64,000 bases of DNA from NCBI GenBank assembly GCA_023053545.1, contig JAKZAN010000007.1:6076001-6140000 (forward strand), written 5' to 3'. Positions 39,616 through 50,937 of the stretch are shown here, in pieces. The first letter of the stretch is position 1. Each line of letters opens with the position of its first letter. The DNA is from Lepidurus packardi. Lineage: Eukaryota; Arthropoda; Branchiopoda; Notostraca; Triopsidae. The translations under genes and the position numbers were made by a program. The notes below the pieces were generated by a model, which saw only the letters and a list, made by a program, of their open reading frames with translations, searched no databases and was not told the origin of the DNA.

Positions 39616-39816
39616 CGCGACACTAGGACGACTCGACACAAGGACGACTGAATAGAAGGACTACGGTGCACCCGACTTAATTAATATGAACCACGACTTA
39701 AAGACTACAAACCATAGGTTAGGTTTGGTTAGGTTAGAACTAGATAAGGTTAGGACTAGGTTAGTTTAGTCGGGTGCACCGTCGTCCTTTTGTCGAGTCG
39801 TCCTTGTGTCTACGTC
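39616..39816. mobile_element. MITE-like palindromic element, family B, longer copy with TTAGG-like core
   Basis: Left arm reads GACACTAGGACGACTCGACA, then AAGGACGAC and GGTGCACCCGACT. The right arm is the reverse complement: GTCGGGTGCACCGTCGTCCT, then GTCGAGTCGTCCTTGTGTC. These ends match the 15579-15700 copy. The core (about 39714-39770) contains repeated GGTTAGG/TTAGGTT words. No coding capacity. Confidence 0.75.
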
Positions 39817-41748
39817 TCGTATAACTTATACTTGGGGTAGGGTAGATTGCGGCTAGGCTGAGCAGCTGTAGGCTTGACGAGAGCTAAAGAAGGGAGCAGC
39901 CCGTAAGTGATGGTTTTGGAGGATTTTTCTGGGCGTTTGTCATTGAGCGTACGAAGTTTTGTTGTCTTGCTAGCTCCTAGTCTTGGAAATGTGTCTAACA
40001 ATGCTGCACAACAAGAGCTTGACTCGACTGGGGCGGGTCTGCTGTGAAGGAGTTGCGATACTTTTGGCCAAGAAGGGAAGAGGAAATCGAGTCTTTATCG
40101 AGTCCGGCTTTTCTGATTCAGCGGAGCCTGACCGATCGTATACAGTACTGTAACCCAAGGGATTCCCAGTACAAGAATGTTCTTTGCTCTTCGCTTTTTC
40201 CCTTTCCTCAGTTCCATTTTTGGGAGGTTATCGCAGTAATGGGAACAGAGATTACAGCCTGAGTTAATTAGAGATTTTCCAAAGGGGCTTCCAAGGGCGT
40301 TAACAGCTTTCCGAAAGCAATGATGAAAAGGGGAGTTACGGCATGTATTCCTAGGTCAATGCCTGGCATTAAGGCTATGTAGTCTGCTTATGGGTGGCTG
40401 TGCGTCATTGTTGGCTGCCTGACAAATTTATGAAACTGAAGAGGCATTCTCAGTGTTATGAAAATGCGCCCCTGCGTTGAAGAAAGAGGGCAAATCATTT
40501 AAGCTCGCGTTGGCATGTTCAAAAATGTAACAATATTTTCAACGTGGAAAATTTGCACGAACGACTTTTTTCTTAAGTAGGGGCTTTAACTTCTGGGTCA
40601 GAATTTCCTGCCTTCTGAAGCAACATCACTACTTTGCTTTGTATGTCCGGAGCAGGCGAATACCATTGCGAAACATGTCAATTGCTGGCTAGAAATTGTA
40701 GGAATTGCTGGCTAAAGCTGCGTGTGCACTTGGTACGGAAGTAGTTATATGCTAATACGCGTCACGATGTTTGGTATTCTTACCTAAGTCAAACGCCTAA
40801 ATAAGAAGACTGCCCTTGGTGTTTTTTTAACTGATTGTCAAACACGCCTCTTTACTGCCTCCCAACTCTTCCAGAATCGTGGAACGTTTCCAGCATTCGA
40901 GTAGTTATTGAGCCGTAAATCATGGCTCAGACCGTGATTATTTTTATCCGCGGGAGACACGGTTTAAAAGGAGGCTCTTTTTTTTTATAAATTTGGGTCT
41001 GAAGGAGCTAAAAATGTTGTATACTAGTCAATAAAAATCTGTGGCTCAAACTTGGCAAAGAACTTGCTGTGCTAGCTTACATTTTCTCTTTCGGCGATTT
41101 TCTTTGTTTTACTATAACCAAAGGCTGTTTTTTACCCAAAAAATAAAGTTTGCACTGCTTGGAGTAAGCGAAACTTTAAAAGAATCCACACCCCACGGCT
41201 TCCCGTTGGAAAATTTAGATCAAATACGAACTTCCTGGAACCCCCACTGACCCCTATAGGCGTAACAGTAGCTAGGAAGTGGCTCGGAAAACGTGAACAC
41301 ATAAGTCTTGGGTTTGCATTCCGGTTACGAGTGGCGATTACCCCAAAGCAATTTGCATTTCAGAGGTAATAGGAATATGCGAGTGGGACCGCTGTCAGAC
41401 GGGACAACAATCCCAGAAGGATTGAATGACCATGCCTAGCGAGAAATAGCATTTGTCTGCGCGTTAGCTTATGCAGCCTTCGTATTCCCGGTACTATGTC
41501 TAGGTCACTCTGGTTATCAAAGACCCTCTCCTTCAACTAAAGTAATTGTCTTTTTGCCTCTCCTTTCGGAGAAATGCCGTTACGTTGCATGCGATGTGGT
41601 AACTCAGATACTCCAATCATAACTTTGGGGGATCTTCTTCGATATGGTCTAATATCTAGGATCTCGCAAATTACCTCACAAACATGTACACAATACATTC
41701 TTTGGGCTGAAGAAAGACTGCCTTGGTGTGGTCTACTTCTGTGTGTGT

Positions 41749-41775
41749 TTATATATATATATATGTATAAATATA
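41749..41775 (+). repeat. (AT)n microsatellite
   Basis: GTTTATATATATATATATGT followed by further TATA words. Simple dinucleotide repeat in intergenic DNA. Confidence 0.8.
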
Positions 41776-42578
41776 TGGCTTACTAGCACTTCCCTAAATG
41801 AATTGTCCCGTCAAGTCCTACATTGATGGACGCGGGGGCGACTGGCCTTGGGGCAAGGAGAGGCAAACTGTGACAACGAGCAACTTATTTCGGTGTTTTT
41901 CACCCGTAATATTGCTGTATTGTTGCCATTGTCTAGTCTAGACAGCTCGAGATGCTTCTACCACCAAGTTAGGTCTGGGAGCTCTTTTTAGGCCATTGAA
42001 GCCAAGCAATAGAGACGGTAATAAATTTCTTTTTGTATGAATAATGAAGGGGAAAATTACATCTATAAATCTATCAATTGTGTTTATGAAATCCAGCGGC
42101 GCTAGGGCGACACTTATTTTTTCAAAAAATCTAAATGTAATTTTTTAGCGCGCAAGTAATAGATCGCCCAAAGGATGCGACCAGCCTGTTGGGTTGTTGA
42201 CGGAAAACGGAGAACGTTGATAGAAATGGCCAAACTGGGCTAGTGTATTGAAAACTTTGCTTACGTTTGCTGGTTTTAATAAATATGAGGAATGCGTAGG
42301 AAGAAACTGAGATCGGCTTTTTTTCCCCCCTCTTTCCCTTTTTTTTCTTTTTGCTGCCTTGGTTCCCTCTCGAAACGAAATTGCTGTAGAAGCCAAGGCC
42401 CGATCTTTCCCCATAGTGCCCGGTCCCACAGATTGCAGAGAAGGGCTAGATAGAAGAATTTCTTTCAAGAGGTTCTTATTAAGCGATAACATGGAGACAA
42501 AGCATTGCAATTGTCTGTGCGGGGGTGTAGTAAAACGAAAAAACGCGAAAGTTTTGGAGTGTTTGGCGTGGGAGGTTT

Positions 42579-45500
42579 TTATCGGCCGTATCCTGCTCCA
42601 GGTCCGAAATTGGATTGGAATTGCTGCTGGGCTTCAAATGCAGCATTGGATGCACTAACGATTTCGTGGGTAGGTCTGTGCATCTGAGCACTCAGCCAGT
42701 CGCTAAAAGTCACCACGTTGGTATAAACCGCAGGAACATCTTGCAAACCACATCCCATGGACCACGAGGAAACTCCATGTAGGACATAGCTGCCGTCCGG
42801 TCGAACACACGCCAATGGTCCACCCGAATCCGCCTACGATCGAAACCGTAATTATTAGCTTGAACGATCACCTAGGGTATACACTTACTTTGCAAAGAGC
42901 TGGGTTGGAGTCGCCTCCAGCGCAAACGAAGTTTTGATGCAACTTGAAATACTTGCCCAAGTGCGACTTTTGGAGCTGAGCTTCGCAGCTTGAATGGGCT
43001 ACTACGCTAGTGCTCGTTTTGTGCAGCGTCTCAGCATATTGTCCTAAATTAAGTCGCAAACACATTTCAGTAGGAGTTCTTATTACCTGCGCATTTAAAA
43101 TCCTTACCATTGAAAGCTTCGCGGCCCCAACCAGATACGATACAGTTGCCAGAAAGGTTCTCTCCGTAACTGGGCAAACAGATTTTCCCGATGTTCTGGT
43201 CGTAAGTTACATCAGTGGTCAAGACTATGATCCCAATGTCGTTGAACAAGGAGCCGTCTTGGAAGTCGGGGTGGACGACTGTAGACGCTACAAAATACTC
43301 TTTATGTTGCTGGGGTTCGTTGTTGGCACCCAGTTTGTATTCACCCAGTCGGACTCTCCAAGCTGTGGGGTTTTGTCTACGTAAAAGAGACGGACGCGAT
43401 GTCATTAAAGAAGCTGGCCAGATGTACCTCGTAAATCGGAGATTTTGCGGTACAAATAACGACGGAGAACCCCTTACCCTTTAATGCAGTGAGCAGCTGT
43501 AGCTAGGTATCGATCACCAATCAGGGTAGCGCCGCATTGAAGCGAGCCATTGTTGTGCAGGAGAATACTTTGCCAGGGTAGTTCCGCAAATTGGGCTTCG
43601 CCAGCCTGAGCCTGGCCCAAAGGACGGGATACGCCACATTGAGAGCTGGGAGCTGCTTGTACCGGCTGCTGAGGTACGGGTGGTAAATAGATGGTTGAAG
43701 GTGCAGTTACAAGTGGAGGTGGTTGGTTTTGAATGGGTGGTGGTGGAGGAGGGGGTGGGAGCAATGAAGCACAGCAGACGCCTTGGTTGCCGGTAAAAGC
43801 ATTTCTACAAGGCTATAATTTTTGGTTATAACATGTCCATAACTTAAGAGTGTCTTTTGACGAGCACTTACAGAAAAGCTAGAGACGCCATTCGATTGGG
43901 ATGGACTACGTGAGTTACACTCTCCTGCTGTGATGCATTCTTGAGGAGCTTGACAAGTTACGAGCTGAGGCTGTGTTGGTAATGGTGGCGGTAATGGGGT
44001 CTCAGTAAAGACAACGGGAGGAGGAACGTATCGTGGACAACAAACTCCGTGTCCTCCTTGCGGGTGATTGCAGCTCTGTTGAGACCCGACAGAATGTCCC
44101 AGTTGCTATTAATGCGCCAGAGAATACGAAATAGACTTACGCTTAAACTGCTGCTACTGCTGCTGGGGCAAGCAGCACTGTAGGCGCATTCTTCGGGAGG
44201 CCGGCAAATAGTATGTTCAGCAATGACGGGTTGTGGAATCGGAAAAGGTTGAGGTGGCACCACTGGCCGTACAAGTGCAGGTACAGGTACAGGACCTACC
44301 GGATTGCCTGTACCAGGCATCATCATACCACCCGGCCATGGGTCCTGGTAGTTGGGATCGCGGCAACAGAAACCTACAATGTTCGTCTCGGGATTGGTGC
44401 ATGTCTGAGAAAAAAAGCGACCAGCAAAAAAGATGAGTTTCTAGAACAAAATACTTTAAACGAACTGGTTACCGATATGGGTACACGGTGCTCTTTCTGG
44501 TAGGGTGTAAGGTTGACTGGGTTGTTAACCATGACTCCTTGGGCGTCGCAGAATCGCTCTTCGACGCATTTCAAAGCGGCTGCACACCCTGGGTAAGGTT
44601 CTGGAGCGACCGTAGGACCGGTGTAAGGTCTAAACGGTTGCTGTGTCACTGCTACTGGTGGTGGAAGGGGTAAGTTAGGACGCGGTGGAACTGGACCTTG
44701 TTCAGCAACTACTGGCTGAACAACTACTGGTGGAACAACCACAGGTTGAGGATTAGAGATAGGAATGGGATGTTGGACTTGATGCTGGGGTTGAGTCTGA
44801 GGAACAGGGTACTGGGGCTGGTGGACTGGGGTTGGCTGAGGTTGCGGTTGTGGAACAGGGTACTGCGGCTGTTGGACTGGGGTCGGCTGAGGTTGCGGTT
44901 GTCCAACTACAGCTTGTACTGGAGGCTGGAGGTTTGAGACGGCCGACGCTGGTATAGAAGACTGCGATAATCCTTGCAAACCACAGCATACATCTAAACC
45001 TGAAGAGCCGCAAGGACGACCATATTGTTCGATCTATGATATTACAAAGTAAACACAATATGTTGTATGCCTGGCGAGTTTTTATATAAACTTACCGATT
45101 GACCAGGTGGTATAGCCTGCGCTGCTGCCCCGGTGGCAAACACTCCATTGGCACATAGGTTGTATGTTACACAAGCAAAACTAGTGGGACAGCCCGGACC
45201 TTCATGAGTTGCACAAGGATGGCCAGGCTGCTGCCAATAGTAGCCGTTGCTGTTTGCATTACTGCTACTGGAAACACCCTGGGCAACGTATGTGCCACCA
45301 GTACTGCCGGCGACACCTCCTGAAGTGCCGCACCCATTACCACTGCAGCCTACGACCGCGAAGGCACCTTGGCCTCTGTGAGGATTGCCTACTCCACCGC
45401 CGTGTTGGGAGTTCGCGTTATTGCCATGGCCAAGTTGATTGCCGTTGTTTCCGTGCGAAGACTGTCCTACGCCGTTGCCGTTTTCGCCAGGAACAATGCC

Positions 45501-45692
45501 CCTGTCTTTCGCCGCGTTATAGCTGAAGGGAGAGTTTGGTCCCTGCCACCAGTACGGACCCGACTTCGAACCACCATTACCTTGCCCAACTGCACCAGCG
45601 GACTGATGGTGCAGGTTACCATGGCCCAAGAGCCCTGCTTTAGCCGCGACAGCTAGGCAACCGAGGACTAAAATAGCTAATTTCCGTTCCAT
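42579..45692 (-). CDS. Secreted multi-clip-domain serine protease homologue (masquerade/scarface-like)
   Basis: Probable extracellular immune or developmental protease-like protein. Exons: 45096-45692, 44473-45033, 44141-44404, 43872-44075, 43478-43812, 43108-43376, 42889-43043, 42579-42833; 2,640 nt, 879 aa. A signal peptide (MERKLAILVLGCLAVAAKA) precedes a Gly/Asn/His-rich segment. Four cysteine modules of clip type follow, each ending VCCG, GFCCRDP, GVCCP or GVCCA; module 2 has the DPWP motif seen in scarface-like clips. A Pro/Gln-rich linker separates modules 1 and 2. The S1 domain starts near CGVSRPLG. The EAQFAELPWQ start and absence of an R-IVGG activation site place it among CLIPA/SPH proteins. 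Yet His650 (TAAHC), Asp700 (NDIGI) and Ser798 (DSGGPL) are all present. The residue before the DSGG aspartate is Ala instead of Gly, and the S1-pocket position 189 is Ala. Confidence 0.9.
44801..44902 (-). repeat. Two 51-bp coding repeats in the Pro/Gln linker
   Basis: Units 44801-44851 and 44852-44902 are nearly identical and in frame, each encoding a 17-residue segment of the type PQPQPTPVQQPQYPV. They lie between clip modules 1 and 2 of the clip-domain gene. Likely length-variable by slippage or unequal exchange. Confidence 0.85.
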
Positions 45693-45884
45693 TGCCTTGA
45701 TTGAGATCAAATGTGGCGTTAAGTCTAGAATGCGAGTAGATTTGTTAGATTTTTCTTCGCTTACCGTATCCGAGCGTTTTCCGGGTACGCGAATGTTCTT
45801 CAAGGCTATGGCCTCACACAGACTTTGATGAGTCACGACCAGGAATAACTCTTGACGAATCTTCCTTGCTGGTTGTGCGTGATT

Positions 45885-45924
45885 GCACTGCGGTTGTGGA
45901 AGCCACCACTGGGTGCTTTTATAG
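45885..45924 (-). promoter_or_regulatory. Core promoter of the clip-domain gene (TATA box and initiator-like site)
   Basis: On the minus strand, CTATAAAAGC at 45915-45924 is a strong TATA box. About 34 bp downstream, CGCAGTGC (A at 45889) resembles the arthropod initiator TCAGT. The translation start is at 45692, leaving a 5' UTR of roughly 200 nt. The inference rests on spacing and orientation toward the gene. Confidence 0.55.
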
Positions 45925-47840
45925 CTACATGAAAATCACCTGGAACTCCCAGTTTATTCCCTTGGAGGGATTGGTTGATCCAAGCAGAGCACGATTTTGA
46001 ATGGAATGGCGAAGGTAAAACCCGCCTACTCACAAGCAATCTCTTTCCTTCGTATCAGAAAAGAAAAAACAAAGGGAAGCAACCACACAAGCGATGCTCC
46101 CTATCTTCAGAACATTTCAAGGAGCCTGTCCGATTCCAAAATTCTTAGTATTCGGGTTCAGGTGATGGTTATCTTTTTGACTGGTAGATTTTTCCCATGA
46201 TGGTGTATTGCGAAAAGGGCTGTTGTTTTTCATCTAAAAAAGAGGGGAGCAAATGTTTTTAATTTAGCCCCTCCAAATTAGCATAACAGCATCCGAAACG
46301 CAAGTTCAAGGTTTGTTTTTTTCCTTGTTTGGCTTTTTTTATATATGACGTCAACCTTGTCTTGGAATTCTGTTTTCTGTTCTGTCGTTCATAGACCCTG
46401 TTCTACACATCAACTGCACAGTGAATTGTATTTAGTTAGCTGGGTTAAAGTTGTGTTTAAAATTGTATGCGCCTTCATTTGTTAATTCTCTATGTCCATT
46501 ATGAGCTAAATTAGGTTTAGTGTTCTGCCTCGAGTTGTCATTGTGCTATCCAGTTACTTCCTGGCATATTACGAAGGCACGACCAGGGTAAAGGTGTTTG
46601 AATTGAAGACGATTAGGCAAGTCACGGTCGAGCTGCTCTACAAGGCCTTTTGCCTTTCACGATTTGGCAAGTAAATGACACAGGGCGGTTTTTCAGATAT
46701 TTTGAAATAATGCATATTTCCTTTATAGCTTTTAACATTGAAGTCAAATTGTCTCAAGCCTCAAATGTATAAGTCCAAGTCACGTTTCATCGTGAACGTG
46801 ATGAGTCTTTACCTTCGAATCTTTCGGTGAAAGGCTTAGCATTAAAGTTGACCGTTTGACCTAAGACGTATCTACACATGTTCTTCCCGAACCGACAAAA
46901 AAAGGCATTTTTTTCCAGCAGCCCTTAAATTTCCTGTTACTCGTAATTAAGGACGTATATGAAAGCAAGTTAATGATAAGCTGTAAACAGCAACCCAAGG
47001 TCTTGAGATAGTTGTGGAGACGCCTCACTGTAAAAAAAATAATAATAATAAAAAATACGCTTAAATATTTTTCATTGTGGGTACACAGGAGCTTTTCATA
47101 TGACCATCGTATGTCGTTCGCGATATCCTTGGTTAAAATTAGGGACCAGATTAAAATTTCCCACCTAAGCTGACTTGATTTTCATGCTCTTGTAATGGGA
47201 ATTCTTTCAAAATCAGGAGTTCCTTTGTTGCTATTTTTATGTCACAAGGAAGTAGCGCTATGATAATTTGTTATGTTGTTAATCAAGGTTTCCTTCATCG
47301 TTCATCGGAAAACCCGCGAGAGCTGACAAGCCTTGGAAAAACATGATACTCATTAAACTGGTTAATAAAGAAAAAATTAACTACGCTATTACAACGATTA
47401 TGTCATATACAACAATTTACATTCCCAGTTTTCATAGGGCCTACAAAAGGAACCCCCAATACTTGTTACACAGGTAATTTGCCAACTTGGCAGACTGCTG
47501 AATCCGGGAAGATCCTGTCCAGAAGGTCTTCTTTTTTGTCACATATTTTCCCTTTCTTTTCCATCGTATCGGAACTAACGTAAAAAACCCACGAGTAACC
47601 GGTTCTATCAGTGCGATAGCACGTTAACCGCTGCTAACCATCATTTGACAGTAAGAGATACCGTGACCAAACTTTTTGATACTATGTCAATTTCGCAAAG
47701 CGGGGTTTTCTATACCCGGATGCGTGGCATCTTTCTGCGGCGTCACTTAAAGTTGGTGTAGAATGCACTGAATTTTTAATTAGGTTTAATTCTTGATATG
47801 AGCGCTCCACCTCGACAACCTTGGGCAATCCTTGTCCTTA
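45925..47840. other. Intergenic region, no gene recognised
   Basis: Lies between the clip-domain gene promoter and the decayed RNF14 copy. Moderately AT-rich, with no domain-bearing open frame and no RNA gene noticed. Confidence 0.5.
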
Positions 47841-47843
47841 CAC

Positions 47844-48420
47844 GGCGAAAAAGCTGTCCCATCTTGGGCGTCTTTCTCTTCAAGAGAGCAAGCTTGAACG
47901 GTTAGGTACTTGAGAAACAACTACGCATGATTTATGACTAAGAAAGAAATCGAATGTTTACAGTAACAAAATTCGCAGCGATTTAGTGACACATCATTTA
48001 CACGCGATCACAAAACCACAACTGCGGCAACAACACGTCGTATAACTTGGAATCTAACTTTAGTGAAAACTTCGCATTTTACTCTGCTTCTTCTTCTCTT
48101 GCAACAAACGTTCCCCCAAACACGACACCAATCGTGGGTCTTCAAAGTGTCTGTGAGATATCAGGATTAATGAAACTAGACGAAGCCAGCAAAATATGGT
48201 TTTGCAGCCCCTGCAATGCAGTTTGTTACAGCCATCAATTTTCTAAGAGAATTGCTATTAACGTAGTTCTCTCCAACTTCATTCCAGAAAATCGGATCAT
48301 CTCAGTATGGGTTTTGCATTTGGAAGCCGCGCCAAGTCGGTGTGCGTACGTAGTTGACGAGAAAGTCTGTGCTGAATGTGGCCAAACTTGATGAAGAAGC
48401 GGCTTGAGGTCATTTTCGAG
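47844..48420 (-). pseudogene. Decayed partial copy of the RNF14 3' end
   Basis: Aligns over about 500 bp with 48920-49432, the last exon, last intron and downstream flank of the RNF14 gene 1 kb away. The copied exon reads KIDGCNKLHCRGCKTIFCWL but then LRLV where the gene has LCLA, losing a RING2 zinc cysteine. After FEDP the frame shifts relative to the gene and the acidic C-terminus is lost. The last-intron acceptor TTCTCTTAG is kept, while the donor GTGAC has become ATGAT. Because intron and flank are included, it arose by DNA duplication, not retroposition. The 114-codon open frame on the opposite strand is an antisense artefact. Confidence 0.82.
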
Positions 48421-48584
48421 GTGGAAAGTGCATGGTAATACATACTTTGCAACATCCTATTTTATTGTGAATTTTATATCTTAATTTCACAAGATTTTAG
48501 TCACTTTGCGATTAGCGTCTACTTTTTTCGTAGGCCAACCCGAGAGCGACGCTTTGTTCTCCCTCCGGAAATTTAAATAAGTTG

Positions 48585-48782
48585 TTTATCAAAATCTTAA
48601 GCAGCAGGTAAAGTATATTTTGTTTTAAGAGATTTCTAGAAAAATAATTGTTCGATCTCCTCTTTCTGTTTTTTTTTTTTTAAATTTCTTGTTTAAAGTT
48701 TATGAAATTACATTGATAAATGGGATGACATCAGTACCATATTCTAGCAAAAATTATCGACTACTTAGAGTACACCATGTCC
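48585..48782. mobile_element. MITE-like element, family A, truncated copy
   Basis: Reads as the reverse complement of the left half of the 23.6-kb copy: TTATCAAAATCTTAAGCAGC at the inner side, then TTTCTTGTTTAAA, GGGATGACATCAGTACCAT and GACTACTTAGAGTACACCAT at the outer end. It lies between the RNF14 pseudogene and the RNF14 gene. Only one terminal arm is present. Confidence 0.68.
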
Positions 48783-49166
48783 TTAAAACTACGCTGTCCG
48801 TATAAAACTTACAATACGGATATAAAACTATATACTATAAGTTTAAAACTGTATACTGTGGGTAATGCCTCTGCTTTTCGTATGTTGATTTCAGAATAAT
48901 GCGTTAATAGAACTAGGCGAAAATGGCGAAAAAAGCTGTGCCATATCTTTGGCATCTTCCCCATTAAGAAGTAAACTTGAACGTTTAGACACTTGGTAAA
49001 CAGTAATGTATGATGAGCAACTCGTAACGAAATCCAATGTTCGCGGTAACAAAATTCGTAGTGATTTAGTACATATCATTTCAAGTCGATCACAAAGCCA
49101 CAAGTGCGGCAACAACACGGTATAACTTATAACTTCTTTGAATTCTTGAACGAATCTCTTCGAGTT

Positions 49167-50937
49167 TTACTCTAGTTCTTCTTCTTCATCTTCATCTTCA
49201 ACAAAGGTTCCCACAAAAAGGCGATTATTACACTCTGATTTCGGGTCTTCAAAGTGACTGTAAGGAGTTTGAGTGTCAAGGCGAGCTAGGCAGAGCCAAC
49301 AGAACAAGGTATTGCAGCTCCAGCAATGCATTTTATTGCAGCCATCAATTTTCTAAGAAATATACTATTAAACGAAACTCTTCAATTTAACGGTAGAAAG
49401 TCACCTGAATGTGGCTTTTGCATTTGGGACAAGGCTTGCTATTTTCTTCAATCCAGAATTCGGCGAGGATGTCTTTCGACAAAGATTCCAGTTGCTTTTT
49501 GCCATAACGTTTCTCCATAAGTTTTTTGTCTTCCTCTTCAGCTGCCGTATATTCTTGGTACATTTTTACGCGATCCGCTGTTTAAAAATCGAGCAAAATA
49601 TTTAGTAACTGGATACGAAGGATTCCAATTTCAATTGTGTGAATTTTTTTTTACCTGAACTGTACTTGCAAGGCTCTACGCCGTGATAGGTCATAAGACA
49701 ATATATGCAAAAATTGAACTTGCAATTTGGACAAGAACCAATGTTGTTCTCCCTATCAACGGTGATGGGATATTGGCACGTTGGCCGAGGACAATACACC
49801 ACATCCATCGAAGCTATCGACGAAGCCAGTAATAAAGCATCATACCGCGCATAAATCTCAGGCTCTACCAAATCACGAACCTTTATGGACATAAAAATCG
49901 AATTAAAATGGACCTTTCTATTATACAAAAGGGGATTAAACTTTAAATTTTACTTGAAAGGCCAAAATTAGCGAAGGGCACTTCACTCCAGGACATTGCA
50001 ACTCGACCACATTTCCTTCTTGGATGCTGACTTTCAAATACCCCTTGATGCAGTCTTTGCAGAACAGGTGATCACAACCCACAAATCTAAGGCACCGCAA
50101 CCCTTTTTTGTCTTCAAAACATATATTGCAAAGGTGATATTCCGCGTCAAATTTCTCCTGCCGAACAGTCGTATCGTAGTCCAGCATGACTTGCAAAAGA
50201 TCTACTTCAGGACTAACATCTTGAACTGTACGCCGATCTAATCGCTGAGCTGGCAGAGGTCTGGCCGAGCTTGCACTATTGTGTTTGCAAAGGTTATTTT
50301 CCTGACATATATCCATTTCACGAGGACTAGCGAGTACGTCAATTTTAGTCAATGCTGCTTTATTAGCTTCTAATTCTTGGGTTAGCGGCTGTTGCGATGC
50401 ACTTCGCGACAGCGTTTTACGGCGTTCGTAAAACCACGTCACATCATAGGCTTTCGAAGCTTCCAAGTAAGTTAGCCCTCGTCCTTGCAAGAATTGGAGC
50501 CACTCGAACAAAACAGGCCTGCTTTTGAACTCTTCCTCCCACATTCGATCTAGCTCGTTACAAAGTTTAGATAGTTCTAGACGACTCAGCCATTTGCAAG
50601 ATAACGTGTAGCCGGGAGCGCTCATGCTAGGATAATCCGCAGGCAAACGGAAGTGAAGAATTATTGGAGGTAGGTGCTGGACATCTAGCGTAAATAAGTT
50701 TTCAATTTTGCCAGTATCACCTACAGACAATACATTATTACCAAATTTGCTGAGCTTATTAAATTTACCCTTTTCTGGTAGTTTGCACATGATCTGGTAA
50801 AATTCTGCTGGGATGTCAGGCTTAGCTACTAAACGCCCACATATCGGGCTGATCAACGCGTCAGCTTGGAAAACTTCCCTCTCATAAATACTAGAAAGTA
50901 CTGTCATCTCTTCCTGTTGAGTTTCGCTGTCTTCCAT
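49167..50937 (-). CDS. RNF14: RNF14-type RBR E3 ubiquitin ligase
   Basis: RING-in-between-RING ubiquitin ligase; human RNF14 (ARA54) acts on stalled ribosome-linked factors and as a nuclear receptor cofactor. Exons: 49954-50937, 49655-49880, 49405-49577, 49167-49352; 1,569 nt, 522 aa. The start at 50937 is the first ATG after an acceptor (CCCGCAG, about 50955), so an untranslated 5' exon probably exists. An N-terminal RWD domain (ETQQEEMTVLSSIYE onward) is followed by RING1 (CNICFEDKKGLRC, CDHLFCKDC), an IBR (YCPRPTCQ, GSCPNCKFNFCIYC) and RING2 (PCPKCKSHIQKIDGCNKMHC, NTLFCWLCL). The predicted thioester cysteine is Cys466 in DGCNKMHC. The C-terminus is acidic (EDEDEEEELE). It is divergent from the P450 gene (838 bp apart), and a decayed copy of its 3' end lies 0.7 kb downstream. 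Confidence 0.93.

Larger units (their letters stand above)
34457..42578. other. Region between the bursicon receptor and the clip-domain gene, no gene recognised
   Basis: The first few hundred bases presumably contain the bursicon receptor promoter and 5' UTR. The rest holds a 155-bp tandem duplication, a decayed 80-bp duplication near 37.7 kb, poly-A and G-rich tracts and a family B palindromic element. Minus-strand open frames around 35.8-36.2 kb are more GC-balanced than the surroundings and could belong to a non-coding transcript or UTR, but no protein family is recognisable. The minus-strand frame at 42145-42510 lies just past the clip-domain gene's stop and is probably 3' UTR. Confidence 0.5.

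Noticed and set aside
48047..48391. 114-codon plus-strand open frame with several cysteines
   Set aside because: It is the antisense of the decayed RNF14 copy; the cysteine pattern is incidental.
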